Assembly (NCBI RefSeq): GCF_038502225.1
Contig: NC_091346.1
Location: 9,820,793 to 9,884,792, forward strand
DNA from: Cherax quadricarinatus
Lineage: Eukaryota > Arthropoda > Malacostraca > Decapoda > Parastacidae
DNA length: 64,000 nucleotides
Direction of reading: 5' to 3'
Shown: piece by piece, positions 1 to 12,612 of the stretch
Layout: the number at the start of each line of letters is the position of its first letter
How positions within the stretch are numbered: the stretch's first letter is position 1
Notes under the pieces: model-generated
Told to the model about the DNA's origin: nothing
Database searches by the model: none
The model's input: only the letters and a program-made list of their open reading frames with translations
Translations under genes and position numbers: made by a program

Positions 1-209
1 TGTATCTGAAGATCAATATAACCTAAACTCAGTTTTTTTGTTTATAACTTAAAAAAACGTCTTGTGTTCGGTATTAAAGTTTTATTATTGGTGTTTCTTA
101 CTTAGAGGAAAGTTGAGGTAGTTTGTAGACTACACGTCTCAGTTTGCATATTTTAAGAATAAATGGAGTGTAGCTACCATAATCATGTCGTCCCTAGACC
201 TCCCACTTT
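1..209. other. Unassigned AT-rich flank
   Basis: This stretch is AT-rich and non-repetitive, and no gene or repeat is recognised. It is the left flank of the 52-bp minisatellite. Confidence 0.5.
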
Positions 210-779
210 CCTGTGTACCCTCACAGTGCACAAGTGTTGTTACCAACACTGGCAACATTTTCCTGTGTACCCTCACAGTGCACAAGTGTTGTTACCAACA
301 CTGGCAACATTTTCCTGTGTACCCTCACAGTGCACAAGTGTTGTTACCAACACTGGCAACATTTTCCTGTGTACCCTCACAGTGCACAAGTGTTGTTACC
401 AACACTGACAACATTTTCCTGTGTACCCTCACAGTACACAGGTGTTGTTACCAACACTGGCAACATTTTCCTGTGTACCCTCACAGTACACAGGTGTTGT
501 TACCAACACTGGCAACATTTTCCTGTGTACCCTCACAGTACACAGGTGTTGATACCAACACTGGCAACATTTTCCTGTGTACCCTCACAGTACACAGGTG
601 TTGATACCAACACTGGCAACATTTTCTTGTGTACCCTCACAGTACACAGGTGTTGATACCAACACTGGCAACATTTTCCTGTGTACCCTCACAGTACACA
701 GGTGTTGATACCAACACTGGCAACATTTTCCTGTGTACCCTCACAGTACGCAAGTGTTGTTACCAACACTGGCAACATT
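210..779 (+). repeat. 52-bp minisatellite, block 1 (about 11 copies)
   Basis: Tandem copies of a 52-bp unit begin CCTGTGTACCCTCACAG and continue through TTGTTACCAACACTGGCAAC. About 11 copies fit in 570 bp. Early copies carry GTGCACAAG and later ones GTACACAGG, so neighbouring copies resemble each other most, as local duplication would produce. The unit has no stop codon in any + frame, so open frames here are a by-product of the repeat. The block ends in the middle of a unit where the inverted satellite block begins. Confidence 0.97.
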
Positions 780-1782
780 GATAAATTAGACACATGTGCA
801 ACTCTTGGGTATCTTTATTGAGGAAACGTTTCGCCACACAGTGGCTTCATCAGTCCATACAAAGGAGAATCTTGAAGAATAGGAGGAGAATGAGGTAATC
901 AGTCCCTCAACCTTGAGTCGATGTGGTCAGTCCATCAATCTTGAATAGAATACGGCATACGTGCTGAAAAGGAGCTTATAAACCGTTGGCAGGAGAGGTG
1001 CAGCAGTCATAGGTCGTGTAACATTTGTTCAATGTTGAAGTAGGTCGTGCCCAAGAATTAGGCAAGCGAAGAATTCCCAAGTATTAAGATCCCAAGAAGT
1101 TGCATTGTCTGACAGGTTTGTAGATGAATGGTTCATCTACACGACCTATGACTGCTGCACCTCTCCTGCCAACGGTTTATAAGCTCCTTCTCAGCACGTA
1201 TGCTGTATTCTATTCAAGATTGATGGACTGACCACATCGACTCAAGGTTGAGGGACTGATTACCTCATTCTCCTCATATTCTTCAAGATTCTCCTTTGTA
1301 TGGATTGATGAAGCCACTGTGTGGCGAAACGTTTCCTCAATAAAGATACCCAAGAGTTGTACATGTGTCTAATTTATCAACATGTCGGTTCTCTGAACCA
1401 TTCATCTACAAACCTGTCAGACACTGCAACTTCTTGGGATCTTAATACTTGGGAATTCTTCGCTTGCCTAATTCTTGGGCACGACCTACTTCAACATTGA
1501 ACAAATGTTACACGACCTATGACTGCTGCACCTCTCCTGCCAACGGTTTATAAGCTCCTTCTCAGCACGTATGCCGTATTCTATTCAAGATTGATGGACT
1601 GACCACATCGACTCAAGGTTGAGGGACTGATTACCTCATTCTCCTCATATTCTTCAAGATTCTCCTTTGTATGGACTGATGAAGCCACTGTGTGGCGAAA
1701 CGTTTCCTCAATAAAGAAAGCCAAGAGTTGCACATGTGTCTAATTTATCAACATGTCGGTTCTCTGAACCATTCATCTACAA
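780..1782. repeat. Inverted satellite block interrupting the 52-bp array
   Basis: The left arm (780-1134) is the reverse complement of 1396-1750 with few mismatches. The segment 1138-1420 is a direct copy of about 1510-1785, spaced about 372 bp. If Q is the roughly 275-bp segment and P a roughly 90-bp spacer, the order is rcQ-rcP-Q-P-Q, that is, tandem Q-P satellite units with one inversion. Each Q carries AAACGTTTCGCCACACAG. The 12-bp string ACTGGCAACATT occurs at both edges (768-779 and 1783-1794). It could be a target duplication or simply the array resuming. No coding capacity was recognised. Confidence 0.85.
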
Positions 1783-4700
1783 ACTGGCAACATTTTCCTG
1801 TGTACCCTCACAGTACACAATGTTGTTACTAACACTGGCAACATTTTCCTGTGTACCCTCACAGTACACAATGTTGTTACTAACACTGGCAACATTTTCC
1901 TGTGTACCCTCACAGTACACAATGTTGTTACCAACACTGGCAACATTTTCCTGTGTACCCTCACAGTACACAATGTTGTTACTAACACTGGCAACATTTT
2001 CCTGTGTACCCTCACAGTACACAATGTTGTTACCAACACTGGCAACATTTTTCTGTGTACCCTCACAGTTCACAATGTTGTTACCAACACTGGCAACATT
2101 TTCCTGTGTACCCTCACAGTACACAAGTGTTGTTACCAACACTGGCAACATTTTCTTGTGTACCCTCACAGTACACAAGTGTTGTTACCAACACTGGCAA
2201 CAGTTTTCTGTGTACCCTCACAGTACACAAGTGTTATTACCAACACTGGAAACATTTTCCTGTGTACCCTCACAGTACACAAGTATTGTTACCAACACTG
2301 GCAACATTTTCCTGTGTACCCTCACAGTACACAAGTGTTGTTATCAACACTGGCAACATTTTTCTGTGTACCCTCACCGTACACAAGTGTTATTACCAAC
2401 ACTGGCAACATTTTCCTGTGTACCCTCACAGTACACAAGTATTGTTACCAACACTGGCAACATTTTCCTGTGTACCCGCACAGTACTCAAGTGTTGTTAC
2501 CAACACTGGCAACATTTTCCTGTGTACCCTCACAGTACTCAAGTGTTGTTACCAACACTGGCAACATTTTCCTGTGTACCCTCACAGTGCACAAGTGTTG
2601 TTACCAACACTGGCAACATTTTCCTGTGTACCCTCACAGTACACAAGTGTTGTTACCAACACTGGCAACATTTTCCTGTGTACCCTCACAGTACACAATG
2701 TTGTTACCAACACTGGCAACATTTTCCTGTGTACCCTCACAGTGCTCAAGTGTTGTTACCAACACTGGCAACATTTTCTTGTGTACCCTCACAGTACACA
2801 AGTGTTGTTACCAACACTGGCAACATTTTCCTGTGTACGCTCACAGTACACAAGTGTTGTTACCAACACTGGCAACATTTTTCTGTGTACCCTCACAGTA
2901 CACAAGTGTTATTACCAACAGTGGCAACATTTTCCTGTGTACCCTCACAGTACACAAGTATTGTTACCAACACTGGCAACATTATCCTGTGTACCCTCAC
3001 GGTACACAAGTGTTGTTACCAACACTGGCAACATTTTTCTGTGTACCCTCACAGTACACAAGTGTTATTACCAACACTGGCAACATTTTCCTGTGTACCC
3101 TCACAGTACACAAGTATTGTTACCAACACTGGCAACATTTTCCTGTGTACCCTCACAGTACTCAAGTGTTGTTACCAACACTGGCAACATTTTCCTGTGT
3201 ACCCTCACAGTACTCAAGTGTTGTTACCAAAACTGGCAACATTTTCCTGTGTACCCTCACAGTGCACAAGTATTGTTACCAACACTGGCAACATTTTCCT
3301 GTGTACCCTCACAGTACACAAGTGTTATTACCAACACTGGCAACATTTTCCTGTGTACCCTCACAGTACACGTGTTGTTACCAACACTGGCAACATTTTC
3401 CTGTGTACCCTCACAGTACACAATATTGTTACCAACACTGGCAACATTTTCCTGTGTACCCTCACAGTGCACAATTGTTGTTACCAACACTGGCAACATT
3501 TTCATGTGTACCCTCACAGTACACAAGTGTTGTTACCAACACTGGCAACATTTTCCTGTGTACCCTCACAGTACACAAGTGTTGTTACCAACACTGGCAA
3601 CATTTTCCTGTGTACCCTCACAGTACACAATATTGTTACCAACACTGGCAACATTTTCCTGTGTACCCTCACAGTACACAATATTGTTACCAACACTGGC
3701 AACATTTTCCTGTGTACCCTCACAGTGCACAAGTGTTACCAACACTGGCAACATTTTCCTGTGTACCCTCACAGTACACAAGTGTTGTTACCAACACTGG
3801 CAACATTTTCCTGTGTACCCTCACAGTACACAAGTGTTGTTACCAACACTGGCAACATTTTCCTGTGTACCCTCTCAGTACACAATATTGTTACCAACAC
3901 TGGCAACATTTTCCTGTGTACCCTCACAGTGCACAAGTGTTACCAACACTGGCAACATTTTCCTGTGTACCCTCACAGTACACAAGTGTTGTTACCAACA
4001 CTGGCAACATTTTCCTGTGTACCCTCACAGTGCACAAGTATTGTTACCAACACTGGCAACATTTTCCTGTGTACCCTCACAGTACACAAGTGTTGTTACC
4101 AACACTGGCAACATTTTCCTGTGTACCCTCACAGTACACAAGTATTGTTACCAACACTGGAAACATTTTCCTGTGTACCCTCACAGTACACAAGTATTGT
4201 TACCAACACTGGCAACATTTTCCTGTGTACCCTCACAGTACACAAGTGTTGTTACCAACACTGGCAACATTTTCCTGTGTACCCTCACAGTACACAATGT
4301 TGTTACCAACACTGGCAACATTTTCCTGTGTACCCTCACAGTGCTCAAGTGTTGTTACCAACACTGGCAACATTTTCTTGTGTACCCTCACAGTACACAA
4401 GTGTTGTTACCAACACTGGCAACATTTTCCTGTGTACCCTCACAGTACACAAGTGTTATTACCAACACTGGCAACATTTTTCTGTGTACCCTCACAGTAC
4501 ACAAGTGTTATTACCAACACTGGCAACATTTTCCTGTGTACCCTCACAGTACACAAGTATTATTACCAACACTGGCAACATTATCCTGTGTACCCTCACA
4601 GTACACAAGTGTTGTTACCAACACTGGCAACATTTTTCTGTGTACCCTCACAGTACACAAGTGTTATTACCAACACTGGCAACATTTTCCTGTGTACCCT

Positions 4701-7700
4701 CGCAGTACACAAGTATTGTTACCAACACTGGCAACATTTTCCTGTGTACCCTCACAGTACTCAAGTGTTGTTACCAACACTGGCAACATTTTCCTGTGTA
4801 CCCTCACAGTACTCAAGTGTTGTTACCAACACTGGCAACATTTTCCTGTGTACCCTCACAGTGCACAAGTATTGTTACCAACACTGGCAACATTTTCCTG
4901 TGTACCCTCACAGTACTCAAGTGTTGTTACCAACACTGGCAACATTTTCCTGTGTACCCTCACAGTGCACAAGTATTGTTACCAACACTGGCAACATTTT
5001 CCTGTGTACCCTCACAGTACACGTGTTGTTACCAACACTGGCAACATTTTCCTGTGTACCCTCACAGTACTCAAGTGTTGTTACCAACACTGGCAACATT
5101 TTCCTGTGTACCCTCACAGTACACAAGTATTGTTACCAACACTGGCAACATTTTCCTGTGTACCCTCACAGTACACAAGTGTTGTTACCAACACTGGCAG
5201 CATTTTCCTGTGTACCTTCACAGTACACAAGTATTGTTACCAACACTGGCAACATTTTCCTGTGTACCCTCACAGTACACAAGTATTGTTACCAACACTG
5301 GCAACATTTTCCTGTGTACCCTCACAGTACACAAGTGTTGTTACCAACACTGGCAACATTTTCCTGTGTACCCTCACAGTACACAAGTGTTGTTACCAAC
5401 ACTGGCAACATTTTCCTGTGTACCCTCACAGTACACAAGTGTTGTTACCAACACTGGCAACATTTTCCTGTGTACCCTCACAGTACACAATATTGTTACC
5501 AACACTGGCAACATTTTCCTGTGTACCGTCACAGTACACAATATTGTTACCAACACTGGCAACATTTTCCTGTGTACCCTCACAGTGCACAATTGTTGTT
5601 ACCAACACTGGCAACATTTTCATGTGTACCCTCACAGTACACAAGTGTTGTTACCAACACTGGCAACATTTTTCTGTGTACCCTCACAGTACACAAGTGT
5701 TGTTACCAACACTGGCAACATTTTCCTGTGTACCCTCACAGTACACAATATTGTTACCAACACTGGCAACATTTTCCTGTGTACCCTCACAGTACACAAT
5801 ATTGTTACCAACACTGGCAACATTTTCCTGTGTACCCTCACAGTGCACAAGTGTTACCAACACTGGCAACATTTTCCTGTGTACCCTCACAGTACACAAG
5901 TGTTGTTACCAACACTGGCAACATTTTCCTGTGTACCCTCACAGTGCACAAGTGTTGTTACCAACACTGGCAACATTTTCCTGTGTACCCTCTCAGTACA
6001 CAATATTGTTACCAACACTGGCAACATTTTCCTGTGTACCCTCACAGTACACAATATTGTTACCAACACTGGCAACATTTTCCTGTGTACCCTCACAGTG
6101 CACAAGTGTTACCAACACTGGCAACATTTTCCTGTGTACCCTCACAGTACACAAGTGTTGTTACCAACACTGGCAACATTTTCCTGTGTACCCTCACAGT
6201 GCACAAGTATTGTTACCAACACTGGCAACATTTTCCTGTGTACCCTCACAGTACACAAGTGTTGTTACCAACACTGGCAACATTTTCCTGTGTACCCTCA
6301 CAGTACACAAGTATTGTTACCAACACTGGAAACATTTTCCTGTGTACCCTCACAGTACACAAGTATTGTTACCAACACTGGCAACATTTTCCTGTGTACC
6401 CTCACAGTACACAAGTGTTATTACCAACACTGGCAACATTTTCCTGTGTATCCTCACAGTGCACAAGTGTTTTTACCAACACTGGCAACATTTTCCTGTG
6501 TACCCTCACAGTGCACAAGTGTTATTACCAACACTGGCAACATTTTCCTGTGTACCCTCACAGTACACAAGTGTTGTTACCAACACTGGCAACATTTTTC
6601 TGTGTACCCTCACAGTACACAAGTGTTGTTACCAACACTGGCAACATTTTCCTGTGTACCCTCACAGTACACAAGTGTTGTTACCAACACTGGCAGCATT
6701 TTCCTGTGTACCTTCACAGTACACAAGTATTGTTACCAACACTGGCAACATTTTCCTGTGTACCCTCACAGTACACAAGTATTGTTACCAACACTGGCAA
6801 CATTTTCCTGTGTACCCTCACAGTACACAAGTGTTGTTACCAACACTGGCAACATTTTCCTGTGTACCCTCACAGTACACAAGTGTTGTTACCAACACTG
6901 GCAACATTTTCCTGTGTACCCTCACAGTACACAAGTGTTGTTACCAACACTGGCAACATTTTCCTGTGTACCCTCACAGTACACAATATTGTTACCAACA
7001 CTGGCAACATTTTCCTGTGTACCGTCACAGTACACAATATTGTTACCAACACTGGCAACATTTTCCTGTGTACCCTCACAGTGCACAATTGTTGTTACCA
7101 ACACTGGCAACATTTTCATGTGTACCCTCACAGTACACAAGTGTTGTTACCAACACTGGCAACATTTTCCTGTGTACCCTCACAGTACACAAGTGTTGTT
7201 ACCAACACTGGCAACATTTTCCTGTGTACCCTCACAGTACACAATATTGTTACCAACACTGGCAACATTTTCCTGTGTACCCTCACAGTACACAATATTG
7301 TTACCAACACTGGCAACATTTTCCTGTGTACCCTCACAGTGCACAAGTGTTACCAACACTGGCAACATTTTCCTGTGTACCCTCACAGTACACAAGTGTT
7401 GTTACCAACACTGGCAACATTTTCCTGTGTACCCTCACAGTACACAAGTGTTGTTACCAACACTGGCAACATTTTCCTGTGTACCCTCACAGTACACAAT
7501 ATTGTTACCAACACTGGCAACATTTTCCTGTGTACCCTCACAGTACACAAGTATTGTTACCAACACTGGAAACATTTTCCTGTGTACCCTCACAGTACAC
7601 AAGTATTGTTACCAACACTGGCAACATTTTCCTGTGTACCCTCACAGTACACAAGTGTTATTACCAACACTGGCAACATTTTCCTCTGTATCCTCACAGT

Positions 7701-9730
7701 GCACAAGTGTTTTTACCAACACTGGCAACATTTTCCTGTGTACCCTCACAGTGCACAAGTGTTATTACCAACACTGGCAACATTTTCCTGTGTACCCTCA
7801 CAGTACACAAGTGTTGTTACCAACACTGGCAACATTTTTCTGTGTACCCTCACAGTACACAAGTGTTGTTACCAACACTGGCAACATTTTCCTGTGTACC
7901 CTCACAGTACACAAGTGTTGTTACCAACACTGGCAGCATTTTCCTGTGTACCTTCACAGTACACAAGTATTGTTACCAACACTGGCAACATTTTCCTGTG
8001 TACCCTCACAGTACACAAGTATTGTTACCAACACTGGCAACATTTTCCTGTGTACCCTCACAGTACACAAGTGTTGTTACCAACACTGGCAACATTTTCC
8101 TGTGTACCCTCACAGTACACAAGTGTTGTTACCAACACTGGCAACATTTTCCTGTGTACCCTCACAGTACACAAGTGTTGTTACCAACACTGGCAACATT
8201 TTCCTGTGTACCCTCACAGTACACAAGTGTTGTTACCAACACTGGCAACATTTTCCTGTGTACCCTCACAGTACACAATATTGTTACCAACACTGGCAAC
8301 ATTTTCCTGTGTACCCTCACAGTACACAATTGTTGTTACCAACACTGGCAACATTTTCCTGTGTACCCTCACAGTACACAATTGTTGTTACCAACACTGG
8401 CAACATTTTCCTGTGTACCCTCACAGTACACAAGTGTTGTTACCAACACTGGCAACATTTTCCTGTGTACCCTCACAGTACACAATATTGTTACCAACAC
8501 TGGCAACATTTTCCTGTGTACCCTCACAGTACACAATATTGTTACCAACACTGGCAACATTTTCCTGTGTACCCTCACAGTGCACAAGTGTTACCAACAC
8601 TGGCAACATTTTCCTGTGTACCCTCACAGTACACAAGTGTTGTTACCAACACTGGCAACATTTTCCTGTGTACCCTCACAGTACACAAGTGTTGTTACCA
8701 ACACTGGCAACATTTTCCTGTGTACCCTCACAGTACACAATTTTGTTACCAACACTGGCAACATTTTCCTGTGTACCCTCACAGTACGCAATATTGTTAC
8801 CAACACTGGCAACATTTTCCTGTGTACCCTCACAGTGCACAAGTGTTACCAACACTGGCAACATTTTCCTGTGTACCCTCACAGTACACAAGTGTTGTTA
8901 CCAACACTGGCAACATTTTCCTGTGTACCCTCACAGTGCACAAGTATTGTTACCAACACTGGCAACATTTTCCTGTGTACCCTCACAGTACACAAGTGTT
9001 GTTACCAACACTGGCAACATTTTCCTGTGTACCCTCACAGTACACAAGTATTGTTACCAACACTGGAAACATTTTCCTGTGTACCCTCACAGTACACAAG
9101 TATTGTTACCAACACTGGCAACATTTTCCTGTGTACCCTCACAGTACACAAGTGTTATTACCAACACTGGCAACATTTTCCTGTGTATCCTCACAGTGCA
9201 CAAGTGTTTTTACCAACACTGGCAACATTTTCCTGTGTACCCTCACAGTGCACAAGTGTTATTACCAACACTGGCAACATTTTCCTGTGTACCCTCACAG
9301 TACACAAGTATTGTCACCAACACTGGCAACATTTTCCTGTGTACCCTCACAGTACACAAGTATTGTTACCAACACTGGCAACATTTTCCTGTGTACCCTC
9401 ACAGTGCACAAGTGTTATTACCAACACTGGAAACATTTTCCTGTGTACCCTCACAGTACTCAAGTGTTGTTACCAACACTGGCAACATTTTCCTGTGTAC
9501 CCTCACAGTACACAAGTATTGTTACCAACACTGGCAACATTTTCCTGTGTACCCTCACAGTACACAAGTATTGTTACCAACACTGGCAACATTTTCCTGT
9601 GTACCCTCACAGTACACAAGTATTGTTATCAACACTGGCAACATTTTCCTGTGTACCCTCACAGTACACAAGTATTGTTACCAACACTAGCAACATTTTC
9701 CTGTGTACCCTCACAGTACACAAGTATTGT
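1783..9730 (+). repeat. 52-bp minisatellite, block 2 (about 153 copies)
   Basis: This block is 7.95 kb of the same 52-bp unit as block 1. Variants of 49, 50 and 51 bp occur, for example GTGCACAAGTGTTACC (lacking GTT) and GTACACAATATTG (lacking one base). The consensus contains no CpG. Each unit can form two small stem-loops: CTGTG/CACAG around TACCCT, and AGTGTTG/CAACACT around TTAC. All three + frames stay open for about 2500-2700 codons because the unit is stop-free and 52 is not a multiple of 3. These frames are not genes. Rare variants recur at fixed distances of about 1240 and 1496 bp, which shows higher-order duplication. The array ends abruptly in unique DNA at 9731. Confidence 0.97.
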
Positions 9731-10490
9731 CTTAAAATTTACTTCAAACCTGCTGGTGTTTCTTTGTGGAAGGTTTGAATTGGTTTGAGTTGTGAATTTT
9801 CTAATTTGTCATTTTACTGAGAAATTGTTGTTTAAGTGTTCATGAAATAACTTGTGAATACTACTATTCATCCGCTCAACTCTTCAAGAAACTTATGATT
9901 CACTCTGCAATTACGATTCACTCTGTAGTAATGCGATTATCACCTACATTGAGGTCTGGCAATACAAAGAGAAAGTTTTCCGCGACAGCGCGGTGAATAA
10001 AATACATCTAGTTAAACTGAACAAATTTGTAGATGGTAAAACCTGTATCCATAACCTCAGTCGATGTACCTGAGTTCTCTCAAGAGGCATACTAGTTGAA
10101 CCCTTAAACCTTCATAGGGCACAGGAGTTGCAGTTAGACATTACTCAGGGAGCCGAGGAGCTAAAGCACAAATCACACAATAGGTATAAGACCTGGACAT
10201 CAACCCTGTCAGGAGGCCCAGAGTCCCAGGAACTGAACCTCAACATACCCAATAAGTCATTCCTCAAAAATAACATCAGTCGTCTATTTTTGGTTATGAA
10301 GTCCGCTTGATCTATGGTTCGGTCATCCTTCCCCTATGTCATCAACGGAGCTTCTGTGCTACTCTCTCGGCTTCATATTTCTTGTCTCTTGACACTAGCT
10401 ACCTCATAAGCTGTTCAAATTACCAAATAAACCCAAAAATTTCCCTTGACTTTCACGTAGTCCTTCCTCTTGAATTATTAGTCCTACAAC
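9731..10490. other. Unassigned region
   Basis: This is mostly AT-rich non-repetitive sequence between the minisatellite and a SINE. Short open frames exist, but none resembles a known protein or has convincing splice context. Nothing is supported here. Confidence 0.4.
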
Positions 10491-10774
10491 TGGTGGCCTG
10501 GTGGTTAACGCTCTCGCTTCACACGGCGAGGGCCTGGGTTCGATTCCCAGCCAGAGTAGAAACATTGGACGTGTTTCTTTCCACCTGTTGTCTATATTCC
10601 CCATCAGTAAAATGGGTACCTGGGTGTTAGTCGACTGGTGTGGGTCGCATCCTGGGACACTGACCTAATTTGCCCGAAATGCGGAGCATAACAAGGGACT
10701 TTCTAAATAGTAGTATGTCATTGTTATCAGCTAGGACTGTATACCCTGTACATGTACTTGTAGTAAAATAAAGA

Positions 10775-10817
<43 letters not shown>

Positions 10818-10826
10818 GTTGTTGTT
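10491..10826 (+). mobile_element. tRNA-derived SINE with (ATT)n tail
   Basis: The head resembles a tRNA. It has an A-box-like TGGCCTGGTGGTTAACGCT at 10494-10512, an anticodon-like loop TTCACAC (valine CAC type) and a perfect B box GGGTTCGATTCCC at 10536-10548. A body of about 220 bp follows (GTACCTGGGTGTTAGTCGAC and onward), then (ATT)n from about 10775 and a short (GTT)n. The tRNA-unrelated body and A/T-rich tandem tail argue for a Pol III SINE rather than a tRNA gene. A diverged relative with a similar body lies at 43546-43740. Confidence 0.85.
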
Positions 10827-10861
10827 AGCAGTGCTAAGAATGTGCCCAACTTACAGTTAGG

Positions 10862-11030
10862 TTTGTTCTTCCCTAATGAACTATTATTATTTCATCTCAA
10901 TCGCACGTTTTGTGAGTGTATCTGTGAACAATGAGTACATTGTGTGAAGAATTTAGTAATAAAAAGTATTATTCCTTGTTAATTTTGTTTACCCTGTAAC
11001 GCCAGAGGGAGTTATTGTTTAGTGAGACTC
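10862..11030 (+). repeat. Left outer inverted arm of a foldback-like structure
   Basis: This arm matches the reverse complement of about 14411-14600. Shared landmarks include TTTTGTGAG, AATTTTGTTT, CAGAGGGAGTTATT and GAGACTCATTACAGCATTG, with scattered mismatches and small gaps. It leads directly into the 37-bp subrepeats. Similarity fades at about 10860, so the outer edge is approximate. Confidence 0.75.
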
Positions 11031-11845
11031 ATTACAGCATTGTGAGGTGTGCAGATACCTTGAGTGGATGACAGTATTGTGAGGTGTGAAGATACCTTGA
11101 GTGGATGACAGTATTTTGAGGTGTGCAGATACCTTGAGAGTATGACAGCATTTTCAGGTGTGCAGATACCTTGAGTGAATTACAGTATTTTGAGGTGTGC
11201 AGATACCTTGAGTGGATGACAGTATTGTGAGGTGTGCAGATACCTTGAGTGGATGACAGTATTGTGAGGTGTGCAGATACCTTGAGTGGATGACAGTATT
11301 GTGAGGTGTGCAGATACCTTGAGTGAATGACAGTATTGTGAGGTGTGCAGATACCTTGAGTGGATGACAGTATTGTGAGATGTGCAGATACCTTGAGTGA
11401 ATTACAGTATTTTGAGGTGTGCAGATACCTTGAGAGTATGACAGCATTGTGAGGTGTGCAGATACCTTGAGTGGATGACAGTATTGTGAGGTGTGCAGAT
11501 ACCTTGAGTGGATGACAGTATTGTGAGGTGTGCAGATACCTTGAGTGAATGACAGTATTTTGAGGTGTGCAGATACCTTGAGAGTATGACAGCATTGTGT
11601 GGTGTGCAGATACCTTGAGTGTATGACAGTATTTTGAGGTGTGCAGATACCTTGAGAGTATGACAGCATTGTGTGGTGTGCAGATACCTTGAGTGGATGA
11701 CAGTATTGTGAGGTGTGCAGATACCTTGAGAGTATGACAGCATTGTGTGGTGTGCAGATACCTTGAGTGTATGGCAGCATTGTGAGGTGTGCAGATACTT
11801 TATATCGATGACAGCATTGTGAGGTGCGCTGATACACTGAGTGGA
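11031..11845 (+). repeat. 37-bp minisatellite (about 22 copies), left inner arm
   Basis: The unit begins GTGAGGTGTGCAGATACC and continues TTGAGTGGATGACAGTATT, with a period of 37 bp. Copies vary at a few sites (GAGAGTATG versus GAGTGGATG). All three minus-strand frames are open because the unit lacks stops on that strand and 37 is not a multiple of 3. The encoded repeats are therefore treated as artefacts. Six or seven diverged, inverted relatives of this unit lie at 14156-14410. Confidence 0.95.
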
Positions 11846-11855
11846 AGACCTGATC

Positions 11856-12190
11856 ATCAGGTTTAAGACAGAAATAAAGATAGTTAGGAAGAAGGGTAGG
11901 AGCCCTGTGATATATGGCATTTTGCCGACCGAGGATTTGGAAATGAATGGTTGTCTTGGGCAATTGGTGTCAGTTACTGGCTGGACAAACACTAAGGAAA
12001 ATGCAATAACATTCATAGACAACTGGGACCTTTTCTATGGTAGAAATGACATGAATGTCAGGGATGGGGTTCACTTATCAGGTTTGGGGTGGGGGCACTG
12101 GCCAGTGCAGTGGAGGGAGCTGTTAGGGCTAAAAATACTAAAAATAGTGGTATGGGTTTTGTGGGAAAACAATGAATTTTCATTGTAATG
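11856..12190 (+). pseudogene. SGNH/GDSL esterase-like domain remnant of LINE ORF1
   Basis: The reading frame contains KKGRSPVIYGILP, then FIDNWDLFYGRN and VRDGVHLSGLG. The last motif fits the Asp-x-x-His block of SGNH hydrolases, which is known from ORF1 proteins of CR1-clade retrotransposons. The same DNW-FYG-DGVHL series occurs on the minus strand at about 54025-54090. The N-terminal serine block is missing, so this is only the C-terminal part of the domain. It sits upstream of the endonuclease remnant, as expected for ORF1. Function is inferred from family resemblance only. Confidence 0.65.
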
Positions 12191-12394
12191 AGAGTTTTAG
12201 GGAAACCGGTTATAGGCAGAATGAGGTGGGTTTATTGGTGAATGTTGGATAGCCAGTGGCATTAGGTGATAATGACAGTAATAAAGATGGTGGAGGAACA
12301 GAAATGAGCAGGAAAAGTGAAGGAAAGGGTTCTTAATTTATATTACACTAATAGTCGTAGTGTTAGAAATAAGATGGACGAGTTGAGATTAGTT

Positions 12395-12612
12395 GCAAAT
12401 AAGAACATAAGAAAGAAGGAACACTGCAGCAGGCCTACTGACCCATGTGAAGCAGGTCCATGTCGCCCCGGATTAGCCCAATGACCCACCTAGTCAAGTC
12501 ACTTCTACTTAAGGAAGTAGCATGGCATCAGACCTAGTAGCACAAGCTAGTCAGGTCCAACTCACACCCACCCGCACCCACTCATGTATTTATCTAACCT
12601 GTTTGAAAACTA
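12395..12612 (-). mobile_element. Nested LINE 3' tail inside the family C endonuclease
   Basis: The segment starting ATAAGAACATAAGAAAGAAG interrupts the endonuclease frame: coding resemblance (NKMDELRLVAN) stops before it and resumes after it (NIDVFAI). It matches the 3' end of the minus-strand family C LINE that starts at 50882, so it is a short LINE tail inserted in opposite orientation. I could not define a clean target-site duplication. Confidence 0.65.

Noticed and set aside
210..9730. CRISPR-like array
   Set aside because: Units are contiguous tandem repeats with no unique spacers, in eukaryote-type DNA.
1736..9788. Three overlapping open frames of 2510-2680 codons as genes
   Set aside because: They are by-products of a stop-free 52-bp unit read in three phases; no start context, domain or unique sequence supports a protein.
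10491..10565. Functional tRNA-Val gene
   Set aside because: The tRNA-like head is fused to a SINE body and an (ATT)n tail, and a diverged relative of the body occurs at 43546.
11032..12022. Minus-strand repetitive frames of 187-269 codons
   Set aside because: They are three phases of the 37-bp repeat; no supporting gene structure.
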